NCBI GenBank assembly: GCA_016716335.1
Contig: JADJWN010000018.1
Location: 1 to 43,313, forward strand
From: Saprospiraceae bacterium
GTDB lineage: Bacteria > Bacteroidota > Bacteroidia > Chitinophagales > Saprospiraceae
Direction: 5' to 3'
Length of the DNA stretch: 43,313 nucleotides
The position numbers were made by a program, and so were the translations under genes. Positions within the stretch are counted from its first letter, which is position 1, and every line of letters starts with the position of its first letter. Positions 1 through 8,928 of this stretch are shown here, piece after piece. The notes beneath the pieces were generated by a model that saw only the letters and a program-made list of their open reading frames with translations, was not told the origin of the DNA and did not search any database.

Positions 1-1235
1 TCTGCTGCATCATGGTTTTGATCTTCTTCTGATTCTGCCGGTTTTTGGGATAACATCTCTGAGGCTGCTTTTTCGAGTTTTTCGGATATTTTACTCATTT
101 CTTTGGCAGTTTCGGATATCCCTGCAGCGATTTTCTGCTTCACAATTTCCTTGGCCTCATTGACTTTTTCCATGCGTTCATTTTTGGCCAATTTCTTTTT
201 CTCTTTTTCCAGTTTTCGCTCCAGTTCTTCTTTGGTTTTATACATATCCCGGAGTTTTTCCTGCTTTGATGTGATGCGCTCCTCTATCATGTAAATCTTA
301 GCCTGTCGAAGCTGAGATTCCAGTTGTCCATCGCTGTCTTCCACTTTTTTCTTTTGAAAATCGAGGTCTTTTTGGTCCAATTGTACGGACTTCTCCATTT
401 TGCTGATAGCGGCAATAAGGCCATTGTAGCGGGCTTCGAGACGGCCGTAAGCACTGGCAGCAGCCTGACTGCCACCTGCATTTCTTTTCTCTTTCAGTGC
501 TTTGAAGGTGGCATCTATTTTATCCCAGACCTCATTGCGATGCTCTTTGGTAAATTTGAAATCCTTGAATTTATTCTGAATTTTTTTGAGATCCTCAAAT
601 AACGGAGCAAGTCCGAGACCCTTTTCGATTTTTTCTTCTATCTCTTCGATTTCCTTTTTGAATTCATCCACATAGGATTGGGATTGTTTTTCAAACTCAT
701 TTTCCAGTTCTTTTTTCAGTTCCTTGAGTTTGTCAAAGAGTGCATTGGTTCTTTCACGCAGTGCAGCGCCGTGTTCTCTGAACAGGTTTTTTTCATTAAC
801 CTGATTCTGCACCTTGGTCCAGAAACTTCTCAATTCTTCCCAGATAGCATTATCGTAAGTACTCAGGCTTTCTACCTTGTCTTTGAGTTCTTCGATTTCA
901 GATTTGTAGAGATTATATAGTTTGGAAGATAATACCACAAAGTGCCACTCCGCCTGTGCTCTTGTGATAATATCCGGTCTGTCCACTTTAATATTGTCCG
1001 GCAACAAGGAATCCGAAACAGAAAGTTTTCGTTCGATTTTTTCGTACTGTGCCGGAAATTCCACTTCCTTGTCATCTTTCCATTCCTCAGACATAGCTTT
1101 ATAAAAAGCTTCTGTGGCCACTTCTTCCGGGAAGGTGTATATCATTACCAGATTGTCTTTTTCCAGCAATTCCAGTGCCACCAGCAATTTTTCATCTTTT
1201 TCATTAGCGCCCCATAATACAATTTTACGTCTCAT
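1..1235 (-). CDS. DUF349-like coiled-coil protein (3' end outside the window)
   Basis: The minus-strand frame is open from the ATG at 1235 to the window edge, about 411 codons, and its C-terminus lies outside the window. The protein starts MRRKIVLWG and is rich in Lys and Glu. It has repeated tryptophan-containing helical blocks (AIWEELRSFWTKV, EVWDKIDATFKALKEKRN) of the kind seen in DUF349 proteins. From about residue 280 it becomes a long, highly charged coiled coil. There is no signal peptide or membrane segment, so it is probably cytoplasmic. It lies 50 bp downstream of asd in the same direction and may be co-transcribed with it. The role is unknown; the DUF349 assignment rests on pattern resemblance only. 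Confidence 0.7.
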   Translation of the reverse strand, partial: MRRKIVLWGANEKDEKLLVALELLEKDNLVMIYTFPEEVATEAFYKAMSEEWKDDKEVEFPAQYEKIERKLSVSDSLLPDNIKVDRPDIITRAQAEWHFVVLSSKLYNLYKSEIEELKDKVESLSTYDNAIWEELRSFWTKVQNQVNEKNLFREHGAALRERTNALFDKLKELKKELENEFEKQSQSYVDEFKKEIEEIEEKIEKGLGLAPLFEDLKKIQNKFKDFKFTKEHRNEVWDKIDATFKALKEKRNAGGSQAAASAYGRLEARYNGLIAAISKMEKSVQLDQKDLDFQKKKVEDSDGQLESQLRQAKIYMIEERITSKQEKLRDMYKTKEELERKLEKEKKKLAKNERMEKVNEAKEIVKQKIAAGISETAKEMSKISEKLEKAASEMLSQKPAESEEDQNHDAA

Positions 1236-1285
1236 AATACAGTGTGTTAGTCAATCAAAACATTAATTCAGTGATAAAATACGGT

Positions 1286-2284
1286 TTAAACCAGCTTGTT
1301 GTCCAGCAAATATTGTGCTATCTGTACGGCATTTGTGGCTGCACCTTTGCGAAGATTATCTGCCACAATCCACATGTTCAGACTGTTGGACTGGGATTCA
1401 TCTTTGCGGATGCGACCTACAAAAACTTCATTTTTGTTCTTAGAATATAACGGCATAGGATAAGAGAATGTTGCCGGGTCATCCTGCACCACTACTCCAC
1501 GGGTATTGTTCAGGATATCAAATACATCAGACAGGTTGAAAGGATAGTGAAATTCCACATTGACGGATTCTGAATGTCCGCCGTTTACCGGGACCCTTAC
1601 CGCTGTCGCTGTGATGCGGATACTTTCATCCCCCAGTATTTTGCGGGTTTCGTTCACCAATTTCATTTCCTCCCTGGTGTAATGATTGTCCAGAAACACA
1701 TCACATTGAGGAATGCAGTTTTCAAAGATGCGGTAATGATATGCCATTTCTTCTTTATCAAGGACTTTGCCGTCTCTTTCGGCTTCGTATTGAGCCACTG
1801 CCTTTGCACCTGTACCTGTGAATGACTGATAGGTAGAGATAACCAGACGTTTGATCCGGTATCTCTCGTGAAGCGGGGCCAGAGCCATGACCATCTGTAT
1901 GGTACTGCAGTTAGGGTTGGCTATGATTTTATCTTCCGGAGTCAGCAGACCGGCATTGATTTCAGGTACGATCAGTTTTTTGTCCGGATGCATTCGCCAG
2001 GCACTCGAGTTGTCGATGACAGTACAGCCGACAGCTGCAAAATCCGGAGCCCATTGCAGAGAGGTACTGCCACCGGCTGAAAATATGGCGATATCCGGCT
2101 TCATCCCTATGGCTTCCTGCATGGATACTACCTTATATGATTTATCTCTGTAGGTGATGGATTTGCCCACTGACTTTTCTGAAGCCACCGGGATTAACTC
2201 GCTGAATGGAAAATCAAGCTCGTCCAATACCTCCAGCATAACTCCGCCCACCAGACCGGTCACACCTACAATTGCAAGTTTCAT
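1286..2284 (-). CDS. asd: Aspartate-semialdehyde dehydrogenase
   Basis: This enzyme reduces L-aspartyl-4-phosphate to aspartate semialdehyde with NADPH, the branch point of lysine, threonine, methionine and diaminopimelate synthesis in the cytoplasm. I chose the ATG at 2284, giving 332 residues that begin MKLAIVGVTGLVGG, because the NADP-binding GxxGxxG motif (about residues 7-13) then sits at the N-terminus as in the family. A 13-codon upstream extension in the same frame is unlikely. The catalytic cysteine is C126 in NPNCST. R230 and H237, in RVPVNGGHSE, match the substrate-binding Arg and the acid/base His. Length is normal and the gene is intact. Confidence 0.96.
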   Translation of the reverse strand: MKLAIVGVTGLVGGVMLEVLDELDFPFSELIPVASEKSVGKSITYRDKSYKVVSMQEAIGMKPDIAIFSAGGSTSLQWAPDFAAVGCTVIDNSSAWRMHPDKKLIVPEINAGLLTPEDKIIANPNCSTIQMVMALAPLHERYRIKRLVISTYQSFTGTGAKAVAQYEAERDGKVLDKEEMAYHYRIFENCIPQCDVFLDNHYTREEMKLVNETRKILGDESIRITATAVRVPVNGGHSESVNVEFHYPFNLSDVFDILNNTRGVVVQDDPATFSYPMPLYSKNKNEVFVGRIRKDESQSNSLNMWIVADNLRKGAATNAVQIAQYLLDNKLV

Positions 2285-2419
2285 ATCAATTTTGGTACTT
2301 TGGTAAAACAATTTCAGGTACACTCCCGACAGATTAAAGCAGAAGACAATTGGCTAAAATAAAAAACACTTTAACTAAAAAAGGACAGTACCAGGGTAGG
2401 CTGTCCCATCTTCTATACT

Positions 2420-2427
2420 TATATTTG
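2420..2427 (+). promoter_or_regulatory. Possible -7 box (TATATTTG) upstream of the lamin-tail protein
   Basis: TATATTTG matches the Bacteroidota -7 consensus TAnnTTTG and lies about 100 bp before the ATG at 2527. No TTG is seen at the usual 19-20 bp spacing, so only half of the promoter is supported. Confidence 0.3.
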
Positions 2428-2526
2428 TCATTCAGAAATGCTTACGTAAAGCTTCTGATTGCCTATACCTTTAATTCAAACAGAGCGCAAAGATAGACTT
2501 TAGCCTGATTATACAAACCATTGCAA

Positions 2527-4323
2527 ATGTTAAGAATTGTTACAATTATACTGTGGGTAGTTTGGGTACAACAGGCTTTGGCTCAGTTTACAGAGGATTT
2601 TTCTTCGACAGGCCAGATTGCACCGCCTGTATGGTCAGGAAATACCGGTCATTTCATAGTCAATGCTAACCGTCAGCTGCAGCTCAATGCAACAGCAGCC
2701 GGTGATTCCTACATTTATACAAAATACAGAATGCCCAAAGACAGTGTGATGGTGGATCTGTATTTCCGAATGAATTTTGACCCCAGTGATAATAATTTTA
2801 CCAAAATCTATCTCTTTACCGATAATCCGGTAGAAGCACAGGCCAATGGATATATGCTCAGGCTGGGTGAAAATGGCACCAATGATGCCATCAAAATAGT
2901 GCGGCTTGTCAACGGAGCAGCTACAGTGATAGCCACTGCCAGTCTTGGAGCGATAGCCAGAGATCCTGCACAGGCCAGACTGAGGATACTAATCAGACCG
3001 GACGGTATGTGGGAGCTCCTGACTGATTACTCAGGCAGTTTTCTACTCACCACCGATCTGGAATTTAAGGAGAATCTGCTACCACTGCCTGACAGTGTAT
3101 ATTTCGGTATATTCTGCAGATATACTTCCACCAGACTTACGCATTTTTACTATGACGATATAGCTATTCAGAATATCATCAGGGACACCATTCCTCCGGC
3201 AGTAGTACAGCTGGAGATACCGGATCCCCTCAGATTACGTCTTGGATTCTCTGAAATACCGGATGAGAATTCATTAAGAAATGTACAGCATTATAATGTC
3301 AATAATGGACTGGGCAGGCCCTCATCTGTCGTCTATTCGCCCTTATCACCGAATATTGCGGAGCTGGAATTTGCAAACTCCATCCGTTCCGGAATCAACT
3401 ACACACTTACGGTAAACGGAGTAAGTGACAGGGCTGGAAATGTAATGAATCAAAACATACCATTCAGCTATGCAGTATCTCCATCCAAAGGGGACATTTT
3501 CCTGACGGAGGTGTTGACAGATCCTTATGTAGGTGGGGAGGATTTTATAGAGCTATATAATGCCTCGGATAAATTTATTCAGCTCAGCGGGCTCACAGTG
3601 CGTAATGACAGCCGAAATGAAAACCGCAGGATTACAGAAAACTACATATTGTTGCCCGGAGAGTATGTGGCATTATCAGACAATATTGATTTTTTAAAAA
3701 ACACTTACCAGCCACCAGCCGAAGCCAGATTTTTGCGGTTCAGACTGCCGGCACTGAATGTGGCAGATGCATATGTAATGCTGATATCTGATACGCCAGG
3801 AGGCCCTGCAGTCATTGACTCCTTTGCTTATACCCAGAAAATGCACTACAGCCTGATAGACAATACTAAAGGAGTTTCATTGGAAAAAATCAATATTACT
3901 GGGCCTTCCAATGACAGAAACAACTGGCACAGTGCTTCCCAGCAGTTTCGCTGGGCTACCCCGGGATATCCCAATTCTAACCGGGTGAGATCATCCACCA
4001 ATGATGAGGAAAAGGTGCAGTTGGTCAACAAGTCCTTTTCACCCGACGGAGATGGGTATGAGGATGTGCTCCTGATACGTTTCCTGCCCGAAAAACCCGG
4101 ATATCTGGCTACTGTCAAAATATACGATGCGGAAGGATTTCTGGTAAGAGATCTGGTGGATAATTTTTTGCTCGGCACTGATAATACGGTCAAATGGGAT
4201 GGAGTCAATAATGAGGGAAGTCTGACAAAAACAGGCATGTATATTGTACAGTCACGCTTGTTTCATCCTGATGGTCAAACGATAAATTCCCGAAAAGTAG
4301 CTGTATTGGCAGTAAGGTTGTAA
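2527..4323 (+). CDS. Secreted lamin-tail-domain protein with FlgD-like C-terminal domain
   Basis: The predicted exported protein has about 598 residues. It begins with a hydrophobic signal sequence (MLRIVTIILWVVWVQQALAQ). The ATG at 2527 is preferred over the in-frame TTG two codons upstream. Residues about 20-215 look like a beta-rich lectin/laminin-G type domain, and residues about 225-320 resemble an Ig-like segment. A lamin-tail (LTD) domain begins near GDIFLTEVLTDPYVGGEDFIELYN. The last ~100 residues (FSPDGDGYEDVL to KVAVLAVRL) resemble the FlgD/CHU_C-type Ig-like domain found at the ends of Bacteroidota surface proteins. Such architecture suggests export across the outer membrane, perhaps by type IX secretion. 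Substrate and function are unknown. Confidence 0.85.
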   Translation: MLRIVTIILWVVWVQQALAQFTEDFSSTGQIAPPVWSGNTGHFIVNANRQLQLNATAAGDSYIYTKYRMPKDSVMVDLYFRMNFDPSDNNFTKIYLFTDNPVEAQANGYMLRLGENGTNDAIKIVRLVNGAATVIATASLGAIARDPAQARLRILIRPDGMWELLTDYSGSFLLTTDLEFKENLLPLPDSVYFGIFCRYTSTRLTHFYYDDIAIQNIIRDTIPPAVVQLEIPDPLRLRLGFSEIPDENSLRNVQHYNVNNGLGRPSSVVYSPLSPNIAELEFANSIRSGINYTLTVNGVSDRAGNVMNQNIPFSYAVSPSKGDIFLTEVLTDPYVGGEDFIELYNASDKFIQLSGLTVRNDSRNENRRITENYILLPGEYVALSDNIDFLKNTYQPPAEARFLRFRLPALNVADAYVMLISDTPGGPAVIDSFAYTQKMHYSLIDNTKGVSLEKINITGPSNDRNNWHSASQQFRWATPGYPNSNRVRSSTNDEEKVQLVNKSFSPDGDGYEDVLLIRFLPEKPGYLATVKIYDAEGFLVRDLVDNFLLGTDNTVKWDGVNNEGSLTKTGMYIVQSRLFHPDGQTINSRKVAVLAVRL

Positions 4324-4342
4324 TATTGTTCCTGAATTGATT

Positions 4343-5269
4343 ATGCAAACCATCAGGAAATCATGGAGTAAATTGACGGCAGCGATTTTGGTCACCACCA
4401 CCCTGGTGGCCATATTATTGCCCAATGCAGGTATTGGTCAGGTGCTGAATAATTACCTCATTCATATCATGCTGCTGATGCTGTTGTCAGGACTCGCAGG
4501 TCTCTTTGTCAACAAGAGAGACATTCTTTTCACGGGTTTGGCCTGCACGGCGGTGCTCGCATTATACCTGAAAAATGCGTCCAATCTGTCTCTTAAATAT
4601 CCCAAAGCCAATCAGGAAGTCCATTTCTCCGTCGCACATATAAATCTCAGCAATGCACTGTCTTTTCAGGACATCAGACAGGTGCTTGCGGTGGATACGC
4701 CAGATATCATATCGCTGCAGGAATTTACGCCGGAGTGGACAGAAGTAGTTGAGGCACTGACCTCGGCCGGCTATCCCTTTTCATTCCGCTATCCAAGTGC
4801 AGACCCTTATGGTAAAGCTGTGTTTTCGAGGCATCCGCTGAAAGATCAGTCTTTCATCTATCTCGGGGGTGTACCCAATGCATATGTAGCTGTGGATAAA
4901 GGAGGCATTGAATTTAAAGTGTATTCCGTGTATCTCACACCGGCCCTGAATAAATTTACCCAACAGCAGTCCTCCAAAGAACTGGGCAAACTCTCTGAAA
5001 TTCTGTCGGGTAAGGCAGATCATGTCTTCGTATTGGGTGAATTCAATCAGGTATATTGGTCGGCAGATATTATCCGATTCAGGAAGGAAACAGGACTGCA
5101 CAACAGCAGAAGGGATATCATACCCAACAAATCCGGTGCTCCATATGATCATATTTTTTATTCGCCTGAGATGGAATGTTTCAGTTTCAGTGAGATAGCA
5201 GATGAAGAGGGTAATCACCTGGGTTGCAGGGGTAAATTTCAGATGAAAACCAAAAAACATAAACTATGA
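4343..5269 (+). CDS. Membrane-anchored endonuclease/exonuclease/phosphatase (EEP) family protein
   Basis: The protein has about 308 residues. The N-terminal ~85 residues hold two or three hydrophobic segments, followed by an EEP-type hydrolase fold. Family motifs visible are the metal-binding Glu in ISLQEFTPEW, the KAVFSRHPL segment, GEFNQVYW where GDFN is usual, and the terminal Asp-His pair in APYDHIFYS. The Asp-to-Glu change in the GDFN motif is unusual and may alter activity. The ATG at 4343 is preferred to an in-frame TTG six bases earlier. The stop overlaps the next start (ATGA at 5266-5269), so it is translationally coupled to the acetyltransferase. The substrate is not predictable. 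Confidence 0.82.
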   Translation: MQTIRKSWSKLTAAILVTTTLVAILLPNAGIGQVLNNYLIHIMLLMLLSGLAGLFVNKRDILFTGLACTAVLALYLKNASNLSLKYPKANQEVHFSVAHINLSNALSFQDIRQVLAVDTPDIISLQEFTPEWTEVVEALTSAGYPFSFRYPSADPYGKAVFSRHPLKDQSFIYLGGVPNAYVAVDKGGIEFKVYSVYLTPALNKFTQQQSSKELGKLSEILSGKADHVFVLGEFNQVYWSADIIRFRKETGLHNSRRDIIPNKSGAPYDHIFYSPEMECFSFSEIADEEGNHLGCRGKFQMKTKKHKL

Positions 5270-5730
5270 TAAATCCGCCTTTGGAATATTCCTGTGTTCC
5301 CTTTAAGCAGCTGTCAGTGTATGAACTGTATGCCTGTATGAGACTGAGACAGGAAGTTTTTATTATTGAGCAGGATTGCAATTATCTGGACGCCGATGGA
5401 AAAGATTTGGACAGCCATCATGTAATGGGCAAAGATAATGCAGGCTTAATTAAAAGTTATGCCCGTATTTTGCCTCCGGGATTGGCATATGAAGGTTATG
5501 CATCAATAGGCCGGGTCATCAATCATAGCTCTGTAAGAGGCACCGGAGAGGGGAAAAGACTGATGGAGTATGCCATCACAGCTGCAAAATTGTTGTATCC
5601 TCATGCAGATATCAAAATTTCTGCGCAGTCTTATTTACTCAGATTTTATGGAAATCTGGGATTCATAGCTGAAGGCGAAGAATATCTGGAAGATGATATA
5701 CCTCACACAGCCATGGTGCTCAAAACATAA
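5266..5730 (+). CDS. ElaA-type GNAT N-acetyltransferase
   Basis: The 154-residue protein belongs to the GNAT acetyltransferase superfamily. The N-terminal block LYACMRLRQEVFIIEQDC followed by YLDADGKDLDSHH is the signature of the ElaA subgroup. The acetyl-CoA loop appears as SSVRGTGEGKRLMEYA near residues 85-100, and SAQSYLLRFYGNLGF is the typical C-terminal beta-strand/helix of the fold. It overlaps the preceding EEP gene by four bases. The acceptor substrate is unknown in this family. Confidence 0.9.
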   Translation: MINPPLEYSCVPFKQLSVYELYACMRLRQEVFIIEQDCNYLDADGKDLDSHHVMGKDNAGLIKSYARILPPGLAYEGYASIGRVINHSSVRGTGEGKRLMEYAITAAKLLYPHADIKISAQSYLLRFYGNLGFIAEGEEYLEDDIPHTAMVLKT

Positions 5731-5767
5731 CGGACAGTTCCGGAAATCAGATGCCGGATCAAATTGA

Positions 5768-6373
5768 TCAGCCCATTTCTGATACTACCTCCCTGACTTC
5801 TGGTACCATTCTCTTGAGCATACCTTCAATACCGGATTTGAGCGTTACGGTAGAAGACGGACAACCACTGCATGAACCCTGCAATATTACAGTGACAATT
5901 CCCTCATGGTATGCCTTGAATTCAATATTTCCGCCATCCATTTCTACGGCGGGTTTTACATAGGTGTCTATCAGATCCTTGATTTTTTGGACGATTTCAG
6001 CATCGTCTCCGGAGTACTGAATAGTTGATTTTTCAGCTTCTATCTTTGCAACTGCTTCTTCAAAACCTTCCCGGATGATATTTTTTTCATCAGATACATA
6101 GGATTTTATAAATTCCTTCAGGGGCAGCATAATATCCTCCCATGCATAATTCATTTCTTTGGAGATGGTGACAAAGTTGTTGCATATATATACTCCTTTT
6201 ACATAAGGAAAGCGGAATAAAGCGGAAGCCAGCTCAGACCACTCATCTGCAAATGCCGCATCTCTGAAGTCTGCGGTACCCTTGTACAGCATCTTATTGG
6301 TAACAAATTTCAGACTTTCGGGATTTGGAGTCTGCTCTGTGTAAAGCATGACAGGAACTTTGACGGTTTCCAT
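5768..6373 (-). CDS. nfuA: Nfu-type Fe-S cluster carrier protein
   Basis: The protein has 201 residues and two domains. The N-terminal ~90 residues (MLYTEQTPNPESLKFVTNK) are the Nfu N-terminal domain. The C-terminal ~75 residues are the NifU C-terminal domain with DTYVKPAVEMDGGNIEF and the cluster-binding pair C168-x-x-C171 in GSCSGCPSST. Nfu proteins receive [4Fe-4S] clusters from the scaffold and pass them to target apoproteins. The gene is convergent with the ElaA-like gene. The symbol denotes the family; the architecture resembles the mitochondrial/bacterial NFU1 type more than E. coli NfuA, whose N-terminal domain differs. Confidence 0.92.
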   Translation of the reverse strand: METVKVPVMLYTEQTPNPESLKFVTNKMLYKGTADFRDAAFADEWSELASALFRFPYVKGVYICNNFVTISKEMNYAWEDIMLPLKEFIKSYVSDEKNIIREGFEEAVAKIEAEKSTIQYSGDDAEIVQKIKDLIDTYVKPAVEMDGGNIEFKAYHEGIVTVILQGSCSGCPSSTVTLKSGIEGMLKRMVPEVREVVSEMG

Positions 6374-6513
6374 TTTTGAATCATTTTTCTCTTAAACAAT
6401 GTTGCACGGCTAAAGTTTGATAAGTATAGACATTATTTAGAATTAGTCCAGAAAAACATACAGACTGCAATGAAGGCTCCCAACTTTCCATGCTGCAATG
6501 CACCGGACTTCAT

Positions 6514-6521
6514 TATATTTG
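6514..6521 (+). promoter_or_regulatory. -7 box TATATTTG upstream of the mutase-like gene
   Basis: TATATTTG matches TAnnTTTG and lies 20 bp before the ATG at 6542, a plausible distance for a short leader. No clear -33 TTG is present at the expected spacing. Confidence 0.4.
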
Positions 6522-6541
6522 CAGAATAAACGTCAAAAGTC

Positions 6542-7513
6542 ATGGCACTTCCATTTAATGAATTTGAGCAGGTCACAAGGGAAAAATGGTTGGCTAAGGT
6601 CGAATCGGATCTCAAAGGCCAGAAGTCTGTGGGAGATCTGGACTATACATTTGGTACTGACCTCCGCCTAAGTCCTTTTCTTATGGAAGCAGAGGTGAGG
6701 CCCGAAATACCCCTTGCATTCTCACCATGTCTCAAAGGTGCAGATATAAGGACAGCATCAGATTTGGCCGCCAATACTTTTGCTTTAAAGCTGCTCCAGG
6801 CCGGATTGGATGTGTTGAGATTCAGTGTGTATGAACATACCCGTCTTGGACAATTATTGCAGGAAATAGACCCGCAATATGTTAAGCTGGTTTTAGATGC
6901 CGCTTCCTGCAGCCCTGAAAAAATACAACAAATGGCATCCGAAATCCGGAATATGTATCAGAAGTATGCAGAGCAATGTACCATAGAGCAAAACCTGATT
7001 GACACAGAGCTGTCAGACCACATTTTTCGGTATGCAATTCAATACAAACCGGATAAAGAATTGATTTCGTCCTTAAAAAATCTTTGTGCTGAAATCAGGG
7101 AATTATTGCATAAGCATCCTGCAGCAGGGATTACTGTATGTTTGTACATAGATAGCAAAATACCGGCAAACATCAGCATACTGAGATCTATAAGAATTTT
7201 GATAAAGAAACTCGAAGTTGAAGATCGTTGTGTTTTAGCGGTGATGCCTGATGCTGAATTTCTTGCAGAAGATCCCAATATAAGGATGATACAGATGAGC
7301 TACGCGAGTTTTATTGCGATGTGCGGGGGTGCGGATATCTTATATGGTGTGCCCGTCCAGTCGGAGAGTGAGGTCGAAACAGCGAGATTGTGTGTCAATG
7401 CCATGCATATTTTCAGAGAGGAGTCCCGACTGGACAAAGTCTCAGATCCTTTTGCCGGCAGCTATTTTATAGAAGCGGCTACTACAGCCATAGTGGAGGA
7501 AGTTTTGAACTGA
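6542..7513 (+). CDS. Short methylmalonyl-CoA mutase small-subunit homologue
   Basis: The 323-residue protein resembles the small (MutA/beta) subunit of methylmalonyl-CoA mutase. The N-terminus (FNEFEQVTREKWLAKVESDLKG) and LRLSPFLMEAEV match the start of Bacteroidota MutA proteins. FREESRLDKVSDPFAGSYFIE is the conserved end of the TIM-barrel domain. It stops only about 14 residues after that motif, so the B12-like C-terminal domain is absent, and it is shorter than typical MutA (about 450-620 residues). No mutB lies downstream. MutA is normally a non-catalytic partner of MutB, so this copy needs a partner encoded elsewhere or has another role. Confidence 0.82.
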   Translation: MALPFNEFEQVTREKWLAKVESDLKGQKSVGDLDYTFGTDLRLSPFLMEAEVRPEIPLAFSPCLKGADIRTASDLAANTFALKLLQAGLDVLRFSVYEHTRLGQLLQEIDPQYVKLVLDAASCSPEKIQQMASEIRNMYQKYAEQCTIEQNLIDTELSDHIFRYAIQYKPDKELISSLKNLCAEIRELLHKHPAAGITVCLYIDSKIPANISILRSIRILIKKLEVEDRCVLAVMPDAEFLAEDPNIRMIQMSYASFIAMCGGADILYGVPVQSESEVETARLCVNAMHIFREESRLDKVSDPFAGSYFIEAATTAIVEEVLN

Positions 7514-7584
7514 TTGCAACAAAATTCCTGAATTCATGTCTTAATACTACTTTCATTTGCTAACCATTAAATTACGTCGATAAT

Positions 7585-8022
7585 ATGAAATTGAAAAATC
7601 TCTTTGTACAAGTATGCACAGTTCTTTTCATGATGTTTTCTTTTCAGGCATCTGCACAGACTATCACAGGTGTCTGGAAAAATCTCGACGATGAAGATGG
7701 CAGAGAGAAATCCCACATTGAAATTTATGAACAGAACGGTACCATCCGGGCAAAAGTGATAAAGCTGCTCCCAGCTGCCACCATTACCCACTGCAATGCC
7801 TGCAGTGGCGACAAAAAAGGCAAAAGTCTTATAGGTATGGATATACTCTGGGATATGAAAAAAGAAGGAAGTCAGTACAGTGGAGGCGAAATTCTGGATC
7901 CTAAAAAAGGTAAGGTATATAAGTGTAAAATAGAGCATGACGGCAACGACAAGCTCAAAGTAAGAGGTTTTGTCGGAGTACCGGCGCTCGGCAGGACGCA
8001 GGTTTGGTACAGGGTACAATAA
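7585..8022 (+). CDS. Exported DUF2147 protein
   Basis: The 145-residue protein has a cleavable signal peptide (to about ASAQ, residue 25). The mature part matches DUF2147: GVWKNLDDEDGREKSHIEIYE, a CNACSG cysteine pair, GGEILDPKKGKVYKCKI and KVRGFVGVPALGRTQVWYR. DUF2147 proteins form a small lipocalin-like beta barrel in the periplasm or on the surface. Function is not established. The ATG at 7585 is directly followed by the signal sequence, and the gene is intact. Confidence 0.92.
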   Translation: MKLKNLFVQVCTVLFMMFSFQASAQTITGVWKNLDDEDGREKSHIEIYEQNGTIRAKVIKLLPAATITHCNACSGDKKGKSLIGMDILWDMKKEGSQYSGGEILDPKKGKVYKCKIEHDGNDKLKVRGFVGVPALGRTQVWYRVQ

Positions 8023-8112
8023 AAATATTCTTTTCCCAAAGCACAATATTATCCGTATAATCGAAGTTTAATATGTGATATGCTGAAATTTTATAACCCT
8101 TAAAATTTGCCG

Positions 8113-8334
8113 ATGAAGCACGCTTACACCGAATCACAATTACTGAGATTTTACTACAAAGAATGCGATCTTTTTGAAAGATTGGAAATCGAATTTGCAT
8201 TGGCAGAAGACAGTACACTCTGCGAAGATTATAAGGCAATGTGTCAGACCCTGAATGAATTGCCCAAGGCACATTTCAGTCCCAAAAAGAAAACCCTGGA
8301 TGCTATACTGGCATACAGTAATTCAGAAGTTTAA
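8113..8334 (+). CDS. Small conserved Bacteroidota protein (73 residues)
   Basis: This small acidic protein begins MKHAYTESQLLRFYYKE. It resembles short Bacteroidota proteins with the pattern LLRY-Y-E, E-R-EIE-AL, L-E-Y and a C-terminal SPKKKTLDAILAY, which look like the N-terminal part of an anti-sigma-type helical domain. No signal peptide or membrane segment is visible. The ATG at 8113 is preferred to an in-frame TTG two codons earlier. Function is unknown. Confidence 0.7.
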   Translation: MKHAYTESQLLRFYYKECDLFERLEIEFALAEDSTLCEDYKAMCQTLNELPKAHFSPKKKTLDAILAYSNSEV

Positions 8335-8564
8335 ATTTCTGAAACATTAAAGGTATGAGTAGCCGGTGCACAGATGTGTATTGGCTCTTTTTTTATCCAA
8401 AATCCGGTTTTGACTACTAAGTTTAACTGGTTTTTTATCCGGGATAATGCACCCGAAAATCCCCGCCTGCGGACAGGCAGGTATTTCGGCCAGAAGTTTT
8501 GACAAAATAAGTCACTGCTTTGATTCACCTTAGTTGGCTCCAGAGTTTAGTTTCCGGATTGCGT

Positions 8565-8703
8565 TGCCGAAATGCGTCTCCGCCAAAGGGCGGACAAGCC
8601 CGCCAAAGGACGGACGAGCCCGCCAAAGGGCGGACGAGCCCTCTGGATGGCGGACAAGCCCACCAAAGGGCGGACAAGCCCGCCAAAGGGCGGACAAGCC
8701 CGG
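8565..8703. repeat. GC-rich array: six tandem 20-bp units
   Basis: Positions 8581-8700 are exactly six 20-bp units related to CGCCAAAGGGCGGACAAGCC, with a few substitutions; unit four is the most diverged. They are preceded by GTTGCCGAAATGCGTCTC, a second module of the same family. Within a unit CGCC/GGCG and GGGC/GCCC can pair, so single strands should fold into hairpins. The same modules, in the opposite orientation, build the arrays at 30271-30924 and 32056-32214. Confidence 0.9.
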
Positions 8704-8872
8704 TTTAGGCAATCTTCATATCTCTTTACAGCTTTAAACTCAATTACGAATACCCTTGTTTTATTGCTATTTCAACCCTCAACAAAAGGATTCTTGTCAT
8801 AATCCCGGATAATGCATGATTAAGCAAGCATAAAATTGTGACCTGTAGCAATCAAATTTGCCTGATTATTCC

Positions 8873-8880
8873 TATATTTG
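8873..8880 (+). promoter_or_regulatory. -7 box TATATTTG of the DUF937 gene
   Basis: TATATTTG matches TAnnTTTG, 48 bp before the ATG at 8929. The nearest TTG (8858-8860) is closer than the usual 19-bp spacing, so only the -7 element is convincing. Confidence 0.4.
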
Positions 8881-8928
8881 CAAACCCCAAGAAATTTAGC
8901 ACATTTATCCAACATCAAATTTTTCAAT

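Larger units (their letters stand above)
8335..8928. other. Gene-free interval with GC-rich repeats
   Basis: No credible gene is present. It contains a short hairpin (GCCTG 8465-8469 with CAGGC 8474-8478), the 20-bp tandem array at 8581-8700, and the probable promoter of the DUF937 gene at its right end. Reading frames through the array give repetitive Pro/Lys/Gly/Arg peptides on both strands and are not considered genes. Confidence 0.7.

Noticed and set aside
8581..8700. Possible CRISPR array.
   Set aside because: Units are strictly tandem with no spacers, 20 bp long, and no cas gene is present.
8520..8802. Open frames over the 20-bp tandem units.
   Set aside because: Low-complexity Pro/Lys/Gly/Arg translations in several frames; same explanation as the larger array.
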